Of a DNA stretch of 64,000 nt, positions 51,507-62,976 are shown piece after piece; position 1 is the stretch's first letter; each line of letters opens with the position of its first letter. The notes below the pieces were generated by a model, which had not been told where the DNA came from, did not search any database, and saw nothing but the letters and a program-made list of their open reading frames with translations. The position numbers and the translations under genes were made by a program. Source of the stretch: Cordylochernes scorpioides. Lineage: Eukaryota > Arthropoda > Arachnida > Pseudoscorpiones > Chernetidae. Where the stretch lies: contig CP092877.1 in NCBI GenBank assembly GCA_030710605.1, positions 42,454,406 to 42,518,405 of the forward strand, read 5' to 3'.

Positions 51507-52799
51507 GATATTATTTAAAATGTTATATTAAGATATTGTTTTATTCAAAAATATTTCATAGATAAAAATATTCTGTTAAATCGGCCGCCAGAGGTCATGC
51601 TTCCCATATAAAATCACATTGTTGTTCTTCCCCTTTGGCCGACCCAAAACTTTTGTACATTATGTGAATAAGCTTTTCTTTTTTTATTCTTACGCCTTAA
51701 GCCAGGCAGTACTTTAATCAAATTATGTTCTTATATATTACTTTAGCTCAAATAAAACAATCTCTGATCAAAACCATTATTATTTTTATTTCAAGATTAT
51801 TCAACCACGACTGCACCACCATAGTATAATCATCAAGATGATCCAAAATCAAGCAGAAATCTTTTTTATTTTAAATATAATATATATATATATACATTGC
51901 CCATTACCGAGTTAATTGATTCCAAAAACTAGAATTCTAAATAGCCCATTAGGTTTCCTTACATATTTATATAGGTATGCAAATATTTAGCCGTTTCTGG
52001 CCAAGTAATTAATTATATATAGTCTATTGAATGTACCCAGATTCCTTCAGATTTGACCGAATGAAACTTCACCTAATAGAGGATGCTTTAACAATGGTGT
52101 ATCTAGGAATCAGTATAAAAAATTATTAATATTTAACAGGTATTATTTTCGAACAAAAAATATGTAAATGGGATTTTGCCGGAAAGATATTCATCTATAA
52201 AGATAAAGGTCGCCTCTCCCGACAAAATATAAGTCAAAAATAGACGCCATCTATGTGAATATCATGAAATAAAGTTCGCCCTATGATGACCTGGGCCATT
52301 AGCCCAAACCATGGTTTCTAGTATTTTCATGGTTTCAAATAATTTGTTAAATTTTTCTATTTTAAATATTATAATTCTTCCTTTTATCTATAAAAATGAA
52401 ATCCAAAATCGATGTTTGTTATCGCCTTGCGCAAAATCTACAGAATAATTCATTAGGTAGCTGAAGATTTCGTTTAAAAAATAGGCTATTCAAAAAACTA
52501 AAAAGGTTAATGTGCTTTTTTCAAATATAAAACCAAAAAGCGTTAGTTCCAGCCTTTTACCGCTTGGGCGCAGCACTGGTCGCGACGATAAATGAATTTG
52601 ATTGGTTAATAATTTACACGTGGTTTGTTTACACTATTTATGTTAGTTTCTTTACACACGATGAATATTTTTAAAAGGGAAGATTATCCAATCGCCGTTA
52701 AACTTTAGAAAGTTATATATTTATTATACTACTGGGAAAGTTTCTGGTTTGAATTTGATTTGAAATAAATATTCTTTGCAATTTTATTTGCAAATTTTC
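51503..52799. other. Region without recognised gene
   Basis: AT-rich. The only identifiable item is a 49-bp MITE 1 relative at 52207-52255. No coding signal is seen on either strand. Confidence 0.5.
52207..52255. repeat. MITE 1 family fragment
   Basis: 'GGTCGCCTCTCCCGACAAAA' and 'GACGCCATCTATG' align with one arm of MITE 1 (44804-44855), including the 'GCCATCTATTG' part. Only one arm remains. Confidence 0.6.
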
Positions 52800-52890
52800 T
52801 ACTTTCACTCGCAAGCAGCGCCTCTCGCGGTATCTGGTGATATTATATTTATAAATTGTAACAATGCTTAAAATGTGTTCCAAGTATAAT
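52800..52890 (+). repeat. ~510-bp tandem unit, first copy, left piece
   Basis: 'CACTCGCAAGCAGCGCCTCT' through 'CCAAGTATAAT' recurs at 59141-59215. The unit is interrupted here by non-LTR element D and resumes at 58704. Confidence 0.8.
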
Positions 52891-53135
52891 GCTGTAAGAA
52901 TGATTTTGATCCTGTCCGACGGGCGGACGTGTTTTTGCAGCGCTCCGCAAATTCCGGTAAATATTACTTCAAATTTGTTTTTAGAGTTGTTTTTGAAATT
53001 TAAAATCTTTTATACCTTATATTATTATACATATAATAACCAACTTCTCTTAAGTACACTTAAACATTTTATATACAGCTGATTTGCATATCAGCAGACG
53101 GCGCGGCGCGACCGCTTGCCGCTTGTTAGAACAAA

Positions 53136-54191
53136 ATGGTCGATAAAATTGAAAAACGTACTGAGGAATGTAGGATTCAGCATAAGATCATCTCGGAACA
53201 AATTGCTGACACATTAAAATCTAAGTACTCATCTACAAATAAAAGCATAAATCAAAATGATCTTACAATTGTACAGGGTTTGCTGAAGCAATTGAATATA
53301 TTGATGGATACAATGGGAGATATCGCTGTAATCAATGGCTCTATCTGTGATAGACTTGGAAATCTGGACGAATCATTGAAGAAAATATCTCCTTCAAGTC
53401 AATTTTATAATAGGTCATATGCTCAAGCTACGAGAGTTACTAGTGAAGATGATAAAATAGTTATGCAAAATCAAAACGTAACGGATAAAACAATAATATT
53501 TAAATCAAAGTTAAATGTTTCCCCGGCTGATGTATTAGGCGAAGTAAATAATGGTATTAAAAAGATGAGAAATGAGAGATCTAAAGTCAAAATAAATAAA
53601 ATAATAAAATCAAAATCTGGCGTAATACTTAAAGTTGATTCAGGTGAAAATTTGAATACATTGATTGAAGAGTTTGAAAAGAATGATGAAGTAAATCAAA
53701 AAGCATTAATTTATGCACCAAAACCACTAGATCCTACAATTGTTCTTAAGTCAATTACTAAATCTATAGATATTAAGGAATTGCCTTCGCTTTTATGCAA
53801 CATGAACCTAGAGTTAGAAGGTCGAGATAAGAAGATAAAGGTTCTGTTCGCTATGAGATCAAATACTGACGTACAGGATGTTGTTCTCCGCATTTCCCCG
53901 GCAACATACCAAATTATGAAGAAATTACAACGTATATATACAGACATACAGGTTACATATATGAAGGATAAGGTGCTTGTACGTCAATGTCAAAACTGTT
54001 TTAGTTATGGTCATAGTAAAAATTCATGTAACATCAAAAAATGTAAAAATTGCGGAGACAATGACCAACATGTTAACTGTCAATCCTTGCCCAAGTGCAT
54101 AAATTGCTCTACACATCCTAAATATAGAAATAGCAATAATCATCGTTCTAATGACAAATTATGTCCTGTGTTCCTTCAACAAATGAAATAG
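53136..54191 (+). CDS. ORF1 protein of element D (Gag-like, CCHC knuckles)
   Basis: 351 codons, intact, from the ATG at 53136. The N-terminal third is polar and probably coiled coil. The centre has an RRM-like or R1-type Gag fold by position ('VIFKSKLNVSPADVL...'; not proven). Near the C-terminus are three knuckles: 'CQNCFSYGHSKNSC', 'CKNCGDNDQHVNC' and 'CINCSTHPKYRNSNNH'. This matches R1/TRAS-type ORF1 proteins, which bind element RNA and enter the nucleus. ORF2 follows after about 95 bases. Confidence 0.88.
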   Translation: MVDKIEKRTEECRIQHKIISEQIADTLKSKYSSTNKSINQNDLTIVQGLLKQLNILMDTMGDIAVINGSICDRLGNLDESLKKISPSSQFYNRSYAQATRVTSEDDKIVMQNQNVTDKTIIFKSKLNVSPADVLGEVNNGIKKMRNERSKVKINKIIKSKSGVILKVDSGENLNTLIEEFEKNDEVNQKALIYAPKPLDPTIVLKSITKSIDIKELPSLLCNMNLELEGRDKKIKVLFAMRSNTDVQDVVLRISPATYQIMKKLQRIYTDIQVTYMKDKVLVRQCQNCFSYGHSKNSCNIKKCKNCGDNDQHVNCQSLPKCINCSTHPKYRNSNNHRSNDKLCPVFLQQMK

Positions 54192-54285
54192 GAGATACAA
54201 AGAACATGTTATGCAGATTTAGATCATGATATTGTTACTTTGGATTAGAATAGACTTATTCTTGTTTTTTTTTTTTTTTTTGTCA

Positions 54286-55820
54286 ATGTTCAAATTAAAA
54301 ATTCTACAACAAAACACGCGGAAAAGCAATTTGGTTAATAATGAAATAAGGGAATTTATTTCTAAGGAAAAATATGATATGATTATAGTTCAAGAACCAT
54401 ATAGTATAAATAATGAAGTAATCTTTAATATGCGTTCAAAAATATATTATGCAAATATACCGCAACAATCGTTACAAACCCTTTCTTATCATGTAAATTA
54501 ATTAAAGAGCTTTCAAATTCATTTGCAACCACTATATCAGTACAAACTACTAAACGGCAAATTATACTTTCAAATATTTATATACACCCTAATAAAATGG
54601 ATACCTGTCATGTTCAATTCCTTGATAAATTAATTAAAAATTTTAACACAAATCCATTGAATTTAGCTGGATATTTTAACGCTCGAAATCAGATGTGGTT
54701 TGATAATATTATTAATCAAAACGGTAGAAGACTTCAACCTATAATTGATTTTCACAATATGCTCATACATAACAATCGAAACAAAACATGTCGAGGATTA
54801 AGTACAATAGATCTTACTATTACTAATAGTCATGCTCATGTACTTGTTATTGGATGGAAAACGTTAAATCTTTCGCAAATCACAGACCATCACGCAATCT
54901 CATTCGACATTAGTCTGGAAACAGAAAGTTTATTACATGAAAATAATTCTACATGGTATTTTCAAGAAAAAAGAGCCAATTGGCAAAAATATGAGCAGGC
55001 AATCGAGGTGTCTAGGATAAATGAGGCAATGATGAAATTAGGTAAAATAGTAAATATAAACGATATAAACTGTGTAGTTTCTCTCATAACTGACATATTA
55101 ATTGAAGCTGCATATGCATCTCTACGAGTAAAACCAAAATATTTAAATAATAATCCATTTAATTGGTGGACGGATGAACTGGAACTTTTTAAAAATCATT
55201 TTAAATATGTTCGAAATCTATATTATCGGGGTAAACGGTCTAATAGACAGCTAGTTGATGAAAAAAAGTATAAAGAAATGCGAAATAAGTATATGAATAT
55301 TATTGAAAAAACAAGAAATGTAAGCTGGAGGGTATTCCTGGAGGAAGTTGAAAATACATCTCCTTTTGGTAATACTTACAAAACTTTTAAACAAAAAATT
55401 TCTCCTAGGTCCTTTGATTTACCAATTCTAGATGTATCTCAAGATGTGCTCGAATCAGAAATGAAAAATCTTTTATCTTCTCTATTTCCGAATGACTGTC
55501 AATCTTCTGACACAAACTATCATAAATTAATCAGAGACAAGAGTTATACTTTTTCTAATGATAAAATGATTTATTTTGATAATATTCAAATCTGTTCAAT
55601 AATTATAAAACTTAAAAATGGCAAGGCTCCAGGAATATATCATATAAGCAATCAGATGATCAAAACGACAGTTCATCATATATCTCCTGTGTTAACAAAA
55701 TTGTTCAATGCTTGTATTGGACTTAATTATTATCCGGAGGCCTGGAGAAAGTCAGCAGTAATGATTATAAAAAACCTAATAAAGAAAATTATAAAGATCC
55801 GAAAGCCTACCGCCCTATAA
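54286..55820 (+). pseudogene. ORF2 of element D, endonuclease and start of RT
   Basis: Likely start ATG at 54286 ('MFKLKILQQNTRKS'). Endonuclease motifs: 'QQNTRKS', 'IVQEPYS' (metal-binding Glu), a frame break near 54500, 'LAGYFNARNQMW' (about 54660-54695; the usual catalytic Asp of Gly-Asp-Phe-Asn is Tyr) and 'ITDHHAI' (about 54880). The RT start has 'KLKNGKAPGIYHISNQMI' (Asp read as Tyr in the usual Pro-Gly-x-Asp). A frameshift in an A run near 55770 separates this from the RT core. Confidence 0.85.
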
Positions 55821-55822
55821 GC

Positions 55823-57183
55823 TTGTCTTCTAATTTAGGTAAAATTTTTGAAAGTCTAATTCATATTGAACTTTTAAATCATATTAATAGTAATAATGTT
55901 ATGCATCCTGCTCAACATGGATTTACACAAGAAAAATCAACAATCTCTGCTTTACAAGAAATAACTAAATTAAGTCTTCAGAAAAGAGAAACAGAAAATA
56001 CGGCAATAGTAACAGTGGACATCAGCGGAGCTTTCGACAACGCATGGCATCCGGCAATTCTCCAACAATTGGACAAGGCAAATTTTCCAGCGGTACTTAT
56101 AAAAATAATTAATTCTTACTTTGAAGACCGGAGTGTAGAGTTTAAATATACTAATGTAAAGTGTATAAAAAAGATAAATAAGGGATGTCCCCAGGGTGGT
56201 ATTATTTCTCCTATTCTTTGGAATATATTACTTAATGATTTCAACTTATCTTTTAACGAAAGTTTTGCTAGAGTAATTGCTTTCGCGGACGATGTGACAT
56301 TTGTGGTATGGAGTTCAAACATCTATGATCTTCAGTATAATATTACCAAATGTTTAATAAAAATCAAAGCCTGGTGTGAAAAGGTAAAACTTTCACTAAG
56401 TCCAAACAAAACAGGTATACTCTATCTACATAACTATGAAAAATTGCCGATTAATTTTGATGGAAAAATAATTCAACCATCAGAAACTGTTAAAATTTTG
56501 GGAGTTATTTTTAAAAATCACAGACAAAGGAATAAGATTAACTTTGGAACACATGTTGACAATATAATTATGAAAGCTACGAAACTTAAGAATATATTAT
56601 TCTCATTATGTGCACGTACTTGGGGCATTGATACTCGGCGTAGATTGATCTTATATAAAGCTATGATACGTTCTACAATAAGCTATGCATCAAATATTTG
56701 GTTTCCTTTTATCACTGCAGCAAAAAGATCCAAGTTGAATTCTATACAATATCAATTTCTTATTAGATGCATTCATGCTTATAGGACTTCATCTTCTTAC
56801 ATCACACATATACTAGCGAAAACCCCTTTACTGTCCGATTATCTTGAATTATTACAAACAAAGTATAATATGACAAATTCTCTCACAGATCGAACACTCA
56901 AAAAAACCCTTCAAAAAGAATTAAACAAACTATATCTGGATATAAAATTTAAGTTTTATCTTTCTCAATCTAATGAACTGTTCAAGAAATTATTTCCAAT
57001 TGCTGTCCCAAATTTCATTTCTTCTGATAAATTCACTACTTTATTCTTAACTGGCAAAGGACCCTTCTTAAGTTTCCTATTCAAACTAAATGCTATCAAT
57101 GATCCAACATGTGAATGCCGCTTAGATGTTGAATCACCAGAGCATCTTCTTTTAACTTGCCCTCTGACTAATCAAATTGTATG
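55823..57183 (+). pseudogene. ORF2 of element D, reverse transcriptase core and C-terminus
   Basis: A long open stretch: 'HGFTQEKSTISAL', 'VTVDISGAFDNAWHPAIL' (motif A), 'NKGCPQGGIISPILWNIL', 'IAFADDVTFVV' (catalytic pair intact, about 56280-56310), thumb 'SIQYQFLIRCIHAYRTSS', and the R1-type zinc motif 'CECRLDVESPEHLLLTCP' (57112-57165). It is cut at 57183 by a mariner. The remaining C-terminal codons lie at 58473-58599 in another frame. Confidence 0.9.
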
Positions 57184-57185
57184 TA

Positions 57186-58472
57186 CCAGGTCTATTAGTA
57201 TGAAACGCGAAAATGGCGCCAGAGGCCGCTGTGCAACTTTATTTGAGCCGACGGTGGCGCTGTTGTATGCGTTTTGTTCTTTGACTCACGTGGCATCAGC
57301 ATCCGTGCAGTTTTAGAAAAATTCAAATCGTGAAAAATTTCTGGAGCCCGTGGAAAATGGCGATTTCCGAGCCAAAAAGTGCCCATTTGCGGGAAGTTTT
57401 GTTGTTCGCCTTCAACTGGAAGAAAAGTGCCACTGAAGCCCACCGAATGCTCGAGGAAGTTTACAGCGACCACGCTCTGAGTAAATCGCAGTGTAACAGG
57501 TGGTTTGAAAAATTCCAAAGTGGCGATTTTGAACTTGATAATGAACCACATGGAAAACCGCCCCAAAAGTTCGAGGACGCTGAACTGCGAGCTTTGTTGG
57601 ATGAGGACAGTACCCAAATGCAGGAGAAACTCGCAAAACAGCTCCAGGTGTCTCAAGGTGCTGTTTCTCTACGTTTAAACAGCCTCGGAATGACCCAAAA
57701 GCTTTCCAGATGGGTCCCCCACGAGTTGAGCGAAAGGCAGCAATAACGGCGTCTGGTAACCTGCGAAGGGCTGCTCGCAAGGCATGAATAGAAGTCATTT
57801 TTGCACCGAATCGTAACTTCTGATGAGAAATGGATCCACTTCAGCAATCCTACGCGCCAAAAGTCGTGGGGCCTGCCCGGCCAATTTCCAAAACAGACGC
57901 CTAGGCCCAATCGCTTCGGAAAAAAGGCAATGCTTTGCATATGGTGGGACCAGACCGGCGTAGTATATTTCGAGCTCCTGAAACCTGGCAAAATGGTCAA
58001 TACTAGTCGCTACGAACAACAAATGCATAGTTTGAGAGAGGCGTTGTGAATGAAAAAAGACCGGAAAGGCGTGAAAAGCACAACAACCTGATTTTGCAGC
58101 ATGACAACGCTCCAGCTCACAACGCTACGGTGGTCAAAAACACCATAAAAGACTTGGGCTGGGAACTCTAACCCCACCCGCCGTACTCACCAGACTTAGC
58201 GCCGTCGAACTACCACCTTTTCACATCTTTAGGACACGCCCTAAAACACCAGGAATTTTCGAACTCAGACATACTCCGAAAATGACTTGTTGACTGGTTC
58301 GACTCAAAAGGAATAGAAATTTTCAGACAAGGAATTCGAAAATTGCCTGAAAAGTGGTCCGAGTGTATAGCTAATCAGGGCACTTACTTTGAATAAAAAA
58401 TATTTTGTTGTATGGAATTGGTGAACTTTTGAATTCACTGAAAATGTTCGCGTTTCATACTAATAAACCTGG
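57186..58472 (+). mobile_element. Mariner element with both ends (1287 bp) inside element D
   Basis: Terminal inverted repeats of about 27 bp (left CCAGGTCTATTAGTATGAAA, right its complement with one or two changes) are flanked by TA at 57184-57185 and 58473-58474. Length is standard for mariner. It interrupts the 3' part of ORF2 of element D and is therefore younger than it. Confidence 0.93.
57357..58395 (+). pseudogene. Mariner transposase (DD34D type), inactivated
   Basis: ATG at 57357 to TAA at 58393-58395. The span of 1039 nt fits a ~345-residue mariner transposase plus one frameshift. Visible: N-terminal helix-turn-helix ('NWKKSATEAHRMLEEVYSDHALSKSQCNRWFEKFQSGDF' in pieces), 'VTSDEKWIHFSNP' (first Asp, about 57808), 'LQHDNAPAHNA' (second Asp, about 58098-58130) and 'PPYSPDLAPSNYHLF' (about 58178-58220; the third Asp reads Asn). 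Stops near 57744, 57786, 58047, 58089 and 58168 in various frames. Confidence 0.9.
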
Positions 58473-58599
58473 TAGATACTTAGAAACATTACCAAATTCT
58501 CTTTGTGTATATACACTATCTTATGAGAACTTTGTTAAGTTTAGAACTATTTGTACAATAATTTACAAAACAATACTAATCCATCGTGTAAATAATTAA
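58473..58599 (+). pseudogene. Last codons of ORF2 of element D after the mariner
   Basis: 'RYLETLPNSLCVYTLSYENFVKFRTICTIIYK...' followed by a TAA at 58597-58599. It resumes the R1-like C-terminus beyond the mariner. It is one frame off from the upstream part even after allowing for the TA duplication, so a further indel exists. Confidence 0.7.
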
Positions 58600-58703
58600 T
58601 CATATATATGTAAATAATTCTAGCACAGCACAATAGTCCTTTGGACTTCGTGCTTTTGTAACAATAAATAAATAAAAATAAAAAATAAATAAAAAAGTAT
58701 AAT

Positions 58704-59140
58704 ACATTTAATTTGAGAATTTAGTAATATAATATTCCAATGACGTAAAAAAACTTGGCATTTCAATATTAATATATTTGAAGAAAATATTGTAACGTTT
58801 TTTTTTGTTAAATGTTAACATATATATATTGTTAAAATATACTTTTACATTGTTAATTTTTTTTTGTTGTTGTTTTATAATAATTAAGATGCAAATTACA
58901 TTGTTGTTTGTTGTTTATTCTCCTTTGTTTATATAAAAAATTTACATTGTATGTGATGATGATAACAAAAATGAATTTTTATTAATATATATACTTAATT
59001 GAGAAAAAACGAAAAAATCAATTATCAAATTCACAAAAGTGACAATATCTTATAATATAATAAATGTTTTAAAAAAAATATTTTCCAGAAATATATTCAA
59101 ACGCATATAAGAATATTTATATTTATATACGTTCACTCGC
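58704..59140 (+). repeat. ~510-bp tandem unit, first copy, right piece
   Basis: Continues 52800-52890 across element D. 'TTTAATTTGAGAATTTAGTA' and 'CAATATTAATATAT' recur about 510 bases later. Non-coding, AT-rich, with many TTGTT runs. Confidence 0.8.
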
Positions 59141-59650
59141 AAGCAGCGCCTCTCGCGGTTTCTGGCGAAATTAAATTTATAAATTGTAAAAATGCTAAAA
59201 TGTGTTCCAAGTATAATAAATTTAATTTGAGAATTTAGTAATATAATATTCCAATGACGTTGTAAAAAATACTTAGCATTTCAATATTAATATATATTTA
59301 AAGAAAATTTTGTAACGTTTTTGTGTTAAATGTTAGAATGTTGTGATGTTAAATTATATTTAAACATTGTTAATTTTATTCGTTGTTTATAATAATGAAG
59401 ATGCAAATTACATTGTTGTTGTTGTTTATTATCGTTTGTTTATAGAAAAAAATACATTGTATGTGATGATGATAACAAAATAAATTTTTAAAATAATATA
59501 CATATTTCATCGCGAAAAAAAAAAGAAATAATTAATTATAAAATACACAAACGTGACAATATCTTATTTAAGATTTAATATTTTTTTTTTAAAGTATGTT
59601 TCAAGAATATATTTAAACGCCTATAACAATATTTATATTTGAATAAGTTT
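59141..59650 (+). repeat. ~510-bp tandem unit, second copy
   Basis: Begins with 'CACTCGCAAGCAGCGCCTCT' and carries the whole unit without interruption. It shows the state of the unit before element D landed in copy one. The GC-rich start 'GCGCCTCTCGCGG' stands out from the AT-rich body. Confidence 0.82.
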
Positions 59651-59679
59651 ATAAATCTATATATAGGTGGATTGGATGT

Positions 59680-59998
59680 TTCTAGAATCGTTTAAACAAA
59701 TGTTCGTTAGGCAACTTTTAGTCGGGTAAAAACCGAGGGAAGCCGGGTACATTCGCTAAATAGTTATTTACAAATGTTCGTTTGTGGCAAGATACTATTC
59801 CTTCAACTTCAAATTACCGAGTGGACCAATTAATATTAATTTTATTCAACCTATCGAGTAATTTTCAAGAGACCGGGAAAATTTTCAAATATAGACAAGT
59901 GTAGATTCAGTAGGGATTGGCTGTTTGCTAGAATCGTTTTAACAAATGTTCGTTGGGCAAACCTTTACTCAGGTAAAAACCGGGCGAAGCCGGGAACA
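59680..59998 (+). repeat. Two ~70-bp direct repeats with GC-rich end
   Basis: 'CTAGAATCGTTT..AACAAATGTTCGTT' followed by 'GGTAAAAACCG' and 'GAAGCCGGG' appears at 59680-59752 and again at 59930-59998. The 'CGGGCGAAGCCGGG' sequence resembles subterminal hairpins of insect Helentrons, but no CTAGT-type end follows, so the identity is open. Confidence 0.5.
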
Positions 59999-60008
59999 TA
60001 TGTATATA

Positions 60009-60724
60009 TGTGGTAACCGAGGGTCAAACCTGTAGTAACCGAGAGGGACAGTCAAGGCGTGGAGAGTTTTCCAGTACCTCTCTGCACCTTGAAGGACCTT
60101 TAACAGTTCTCACAGAGTACAGGCAGTCGTGGTCGAGGCAGAGTGGAAAGCTTGGGAATGTCCACACACAATAAACGAAGAGACACAGTTGTAGTAGAAA
60201 AGTTCCGTGAACAGATAGGAGTCGAGCTAAGAGCAATATGGAGTTAGAAGAGTCTTACTGTTTTACATGGTCGATGAGGTGGTCCTGGCTACAACCGACA
60301 AGGCTCACCCCGATGGTAAAGTGACTGTCAGTTCGGCTGACACCGAGGCTTTTATATACCTTTGCCGAGGAGGGAGAGATGCGAGAAGTTGGACTTTGAA
60401 CGGGTCCAAAGGGCGTGGGGTGTCTGCGCAATTCTACTCCCTTTGACCTTGATGGCGACGACTTGCCAAATCCTCTTTAGGGTTGTTGGATTTCTCTCTC
60501 GATTTTAGACGTTTTTGAACTTCTCAATCTTGCTTCAACTCAGCTCTTAATCTATTACATAGTTTTATTTATTTATCCTCAGTTTGTTCAAAGTACATTA
60601 CATATGGTGATGCAATGACATATGTCAATCATGCGTATAATTATTTATAAATGTGTTTCTATATACAACATGACAATCTTGTTATAAGTATTATACAATA
60701 TAGGGTTGTTGGTTTAAATTACCA
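60009..60724 (-). repeat. LTR of H2 (716 bp, 3' in element sense)
   Basis: Aligned with H1 LTRs over its length with many substitutions and small indels. H2 is therefore from a different subfamily or older. Confidence 0.82.
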
Positions 60725-62976
60725 TAGATGGGCCCCGGGAGTGAAAGGGTTTATCCGGGTTTAAACGGGTAAAGCCTCTCTAGCACAGGTAAGTAATTAA
60801 AATTTATTTTAATTAATTTAAAATGTGAGGGTTAAAAAGGGCTATAACAAGATGTTTTGTTTGGATATATCTGAAAATTATAAAAAAATAAAACTTGTGT
60901 TTATAATATTTAAAAGTTATGATATTCATTATAAAAGAGAAATTTAGATAAAACCTTTGTTTGAAAAAAAAATATGATAAAAAAATAAAATGATGTTCTA
61001 AGAGATTGGTGAAGGCGTTGGAAAGGGTTAGGAGTTAAGGAATATGCAATTGTAAGTATTACACAGGCAACCAAATACTTAGATCCAGGTGCAAAGCGAG
61101 GTTAAAGACTTGAGCGGCTTCCTAGGCAATGTTTCTCTTGTGATCCCGTATAAGGGTTACAGTGCTTTGTCACAATTGCAGGGTTATTGGGTTGAAAAGT
61201 TGTTGAAGAAAAGGTTGTTCATTAATATGATTGAAAAGGGTAAAATGGAGTCATGCGTTAAGTAGAAGTGTTGTAGCGACAGTAGGTGATCTGACTTGAC
61301 TTGAAATTAAAGGTTGATTGTGGTCCGCTAGAGCTTAAAAAAATTGTGAGTTGTGAACGCTTTGTGCATGCGTTGGTGATTGTGCTCTGTTGATGATTGA
61401 AATAAACTTTTGAAACGTGTTCAAGCCAGAAGTTGGAATTTTCAAATCTGGGGAACTGTGTTGAAAGAGTTTGTTAAAATTACGAAATCAAAAAAAAAAA
61501 AAAAGTCAAGCAGTACTGTCGTTTTTCTACGTTGATGTGAGCAATGGCTGAGAAATATAGTAGTGAAGTACACTGAAGTGTTTAGAGAAATATATTTTTG
61601 TAAACGATTGTTGTATGCCCGATGTTGATTATAAACGTGGTCATATTATATAAAGGTATAAAAACAAATATATAATAAAAAATATAGAAATATCATTGTG
61701 GTTGAATAAAGTTTAAGTGGACAAAATCAAACAATCAATATATAAAAGTAATAATAATGAAGAATTAAAGTGATTTTTGACAACAAATAAATATTTTGTA
61801 ATACTAAAATAATATTATGAAAAATAAAAGTAAAATTGTTTTTTTTTTAAATAATGTTGGATTAGAAACTTGTGATTATATAATTGAAACGTAAAAAATA
61901 AAAATAAAATATTTTATACAAAAAAACAGAATATAATTAAAAACCATTACAATGATTAGATGAAGTTTTGGTAGAGGAATGGGACAAAAATATTTCTTCT
62001 AAAAATAAGTTACAAATGTGGTGTGTAGGTTTTATGAATCGAAAATTGAGAAGCGCAATTTATTGCTTGGATTGGTTACTAAAATGTTGTATATTGTGAT
62101 CTCAATTTAACATGAAAAATGTTTGATATGTAGAAAAAATTAGAGAATCACACAGGATTAAAATATCAAAATGTTCAATTTAAGGTAGGTCTTGTTCAAA
62201 TTCAAATATCTAAATGTTTTGAAAAGTTAGGTTAAGATATCGACTGCTAATGTAGTAATAGGTGTGGACTTAAAAGGAATGCGGGACACGCTTCAAATTT
62301 CCTGGAGGCGAGTAAGGGGGAAGGGTGGCGATGGATTTATTGACGCGGGAATGGTGTCTCGAGATATTTAGTCTATCATCACTGGGGCCTTTGGTATGCC
62401 AACTAGCGGTGTCCATTTTTATGACTCTCTGTCTGGGAATTTGTGAAATTCTCGAGGAAATATAAATGGCTGATTTGAAACACATGTTACACATGGCGGT
62501 CATTCCGATAGCAGATATTTAAATGACAGCTTTGTTAGCGGGAAGATAGGTGATGGATTTTGTTTTTGAAGGGGGAGATATGGGGCTTGTCTACAGCGCA
62601 CGTGCTTAAATTCTTTCTCTTCTAGTTTAATTCTGGTGGGTTCAAAGAAATCTTTATATTGTGTGAAAGAGAGTAAGTAAGTAGGTAATACAGATCCAAA
62701 TGGTTTGGTGTAGTGTATGTAGATAGAATAGGTTTGTGAATTTAACGGGAAATTTTCTGGTCGCTACTTGAGATTTGTTTTAAAACGATCGATGTTAAAT
62801 GAATCTGGATTTAAATGTAGGAATGGCTGGGAGGTTGTAGGCGTTATAATTCGGAATAGTTGCGTTTCGAAGATATCCGGAGTCAAACGATTGAATTCAC
62901 TGAGATATACATCTGGAGACATTCGCTGTGGGTTTTGAAAAAATCGGGTTTGTGGAGGTGTAATGTACAGAACATT
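60725..62976 (-). other. Interior of H2 without a recognised gene
   Basis: 2.25 kb between the integrase remnant and the 3' LTR. The part to about 62000 matches H1 (46536-47900). An envelope or other 3' gene would be expected here in some Gypsy groups, but no frame of useful length is visible. A splice-donor-like AGGTAAGT sits at 60787 and likewise at 46598 in H1, on the plus strand. Confidence 0.5.

Larger units (their letters stand above)
52891..58694 (+). mobile_element. Near full-length R1-like non-LTR element D
   Basis: Flanked by the duplicated target AAGTATAAT (52882-52890 and 58695-58703). It has a GC-richer 5' UTR, intact ORF1, ORF2 with endonuclease and RT but no RNase H, and an A-rich (AATAAA)n tail (58660-58694). 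The C-terminal 'TGKGPFLSFL...CECRLDVESPEHLLLTC' pattern is R1-clade-like. Without the mariner insertion it is about 4.5 kb, a normal length. Defects are few, so it is relatively young. Confidence 0.9.
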
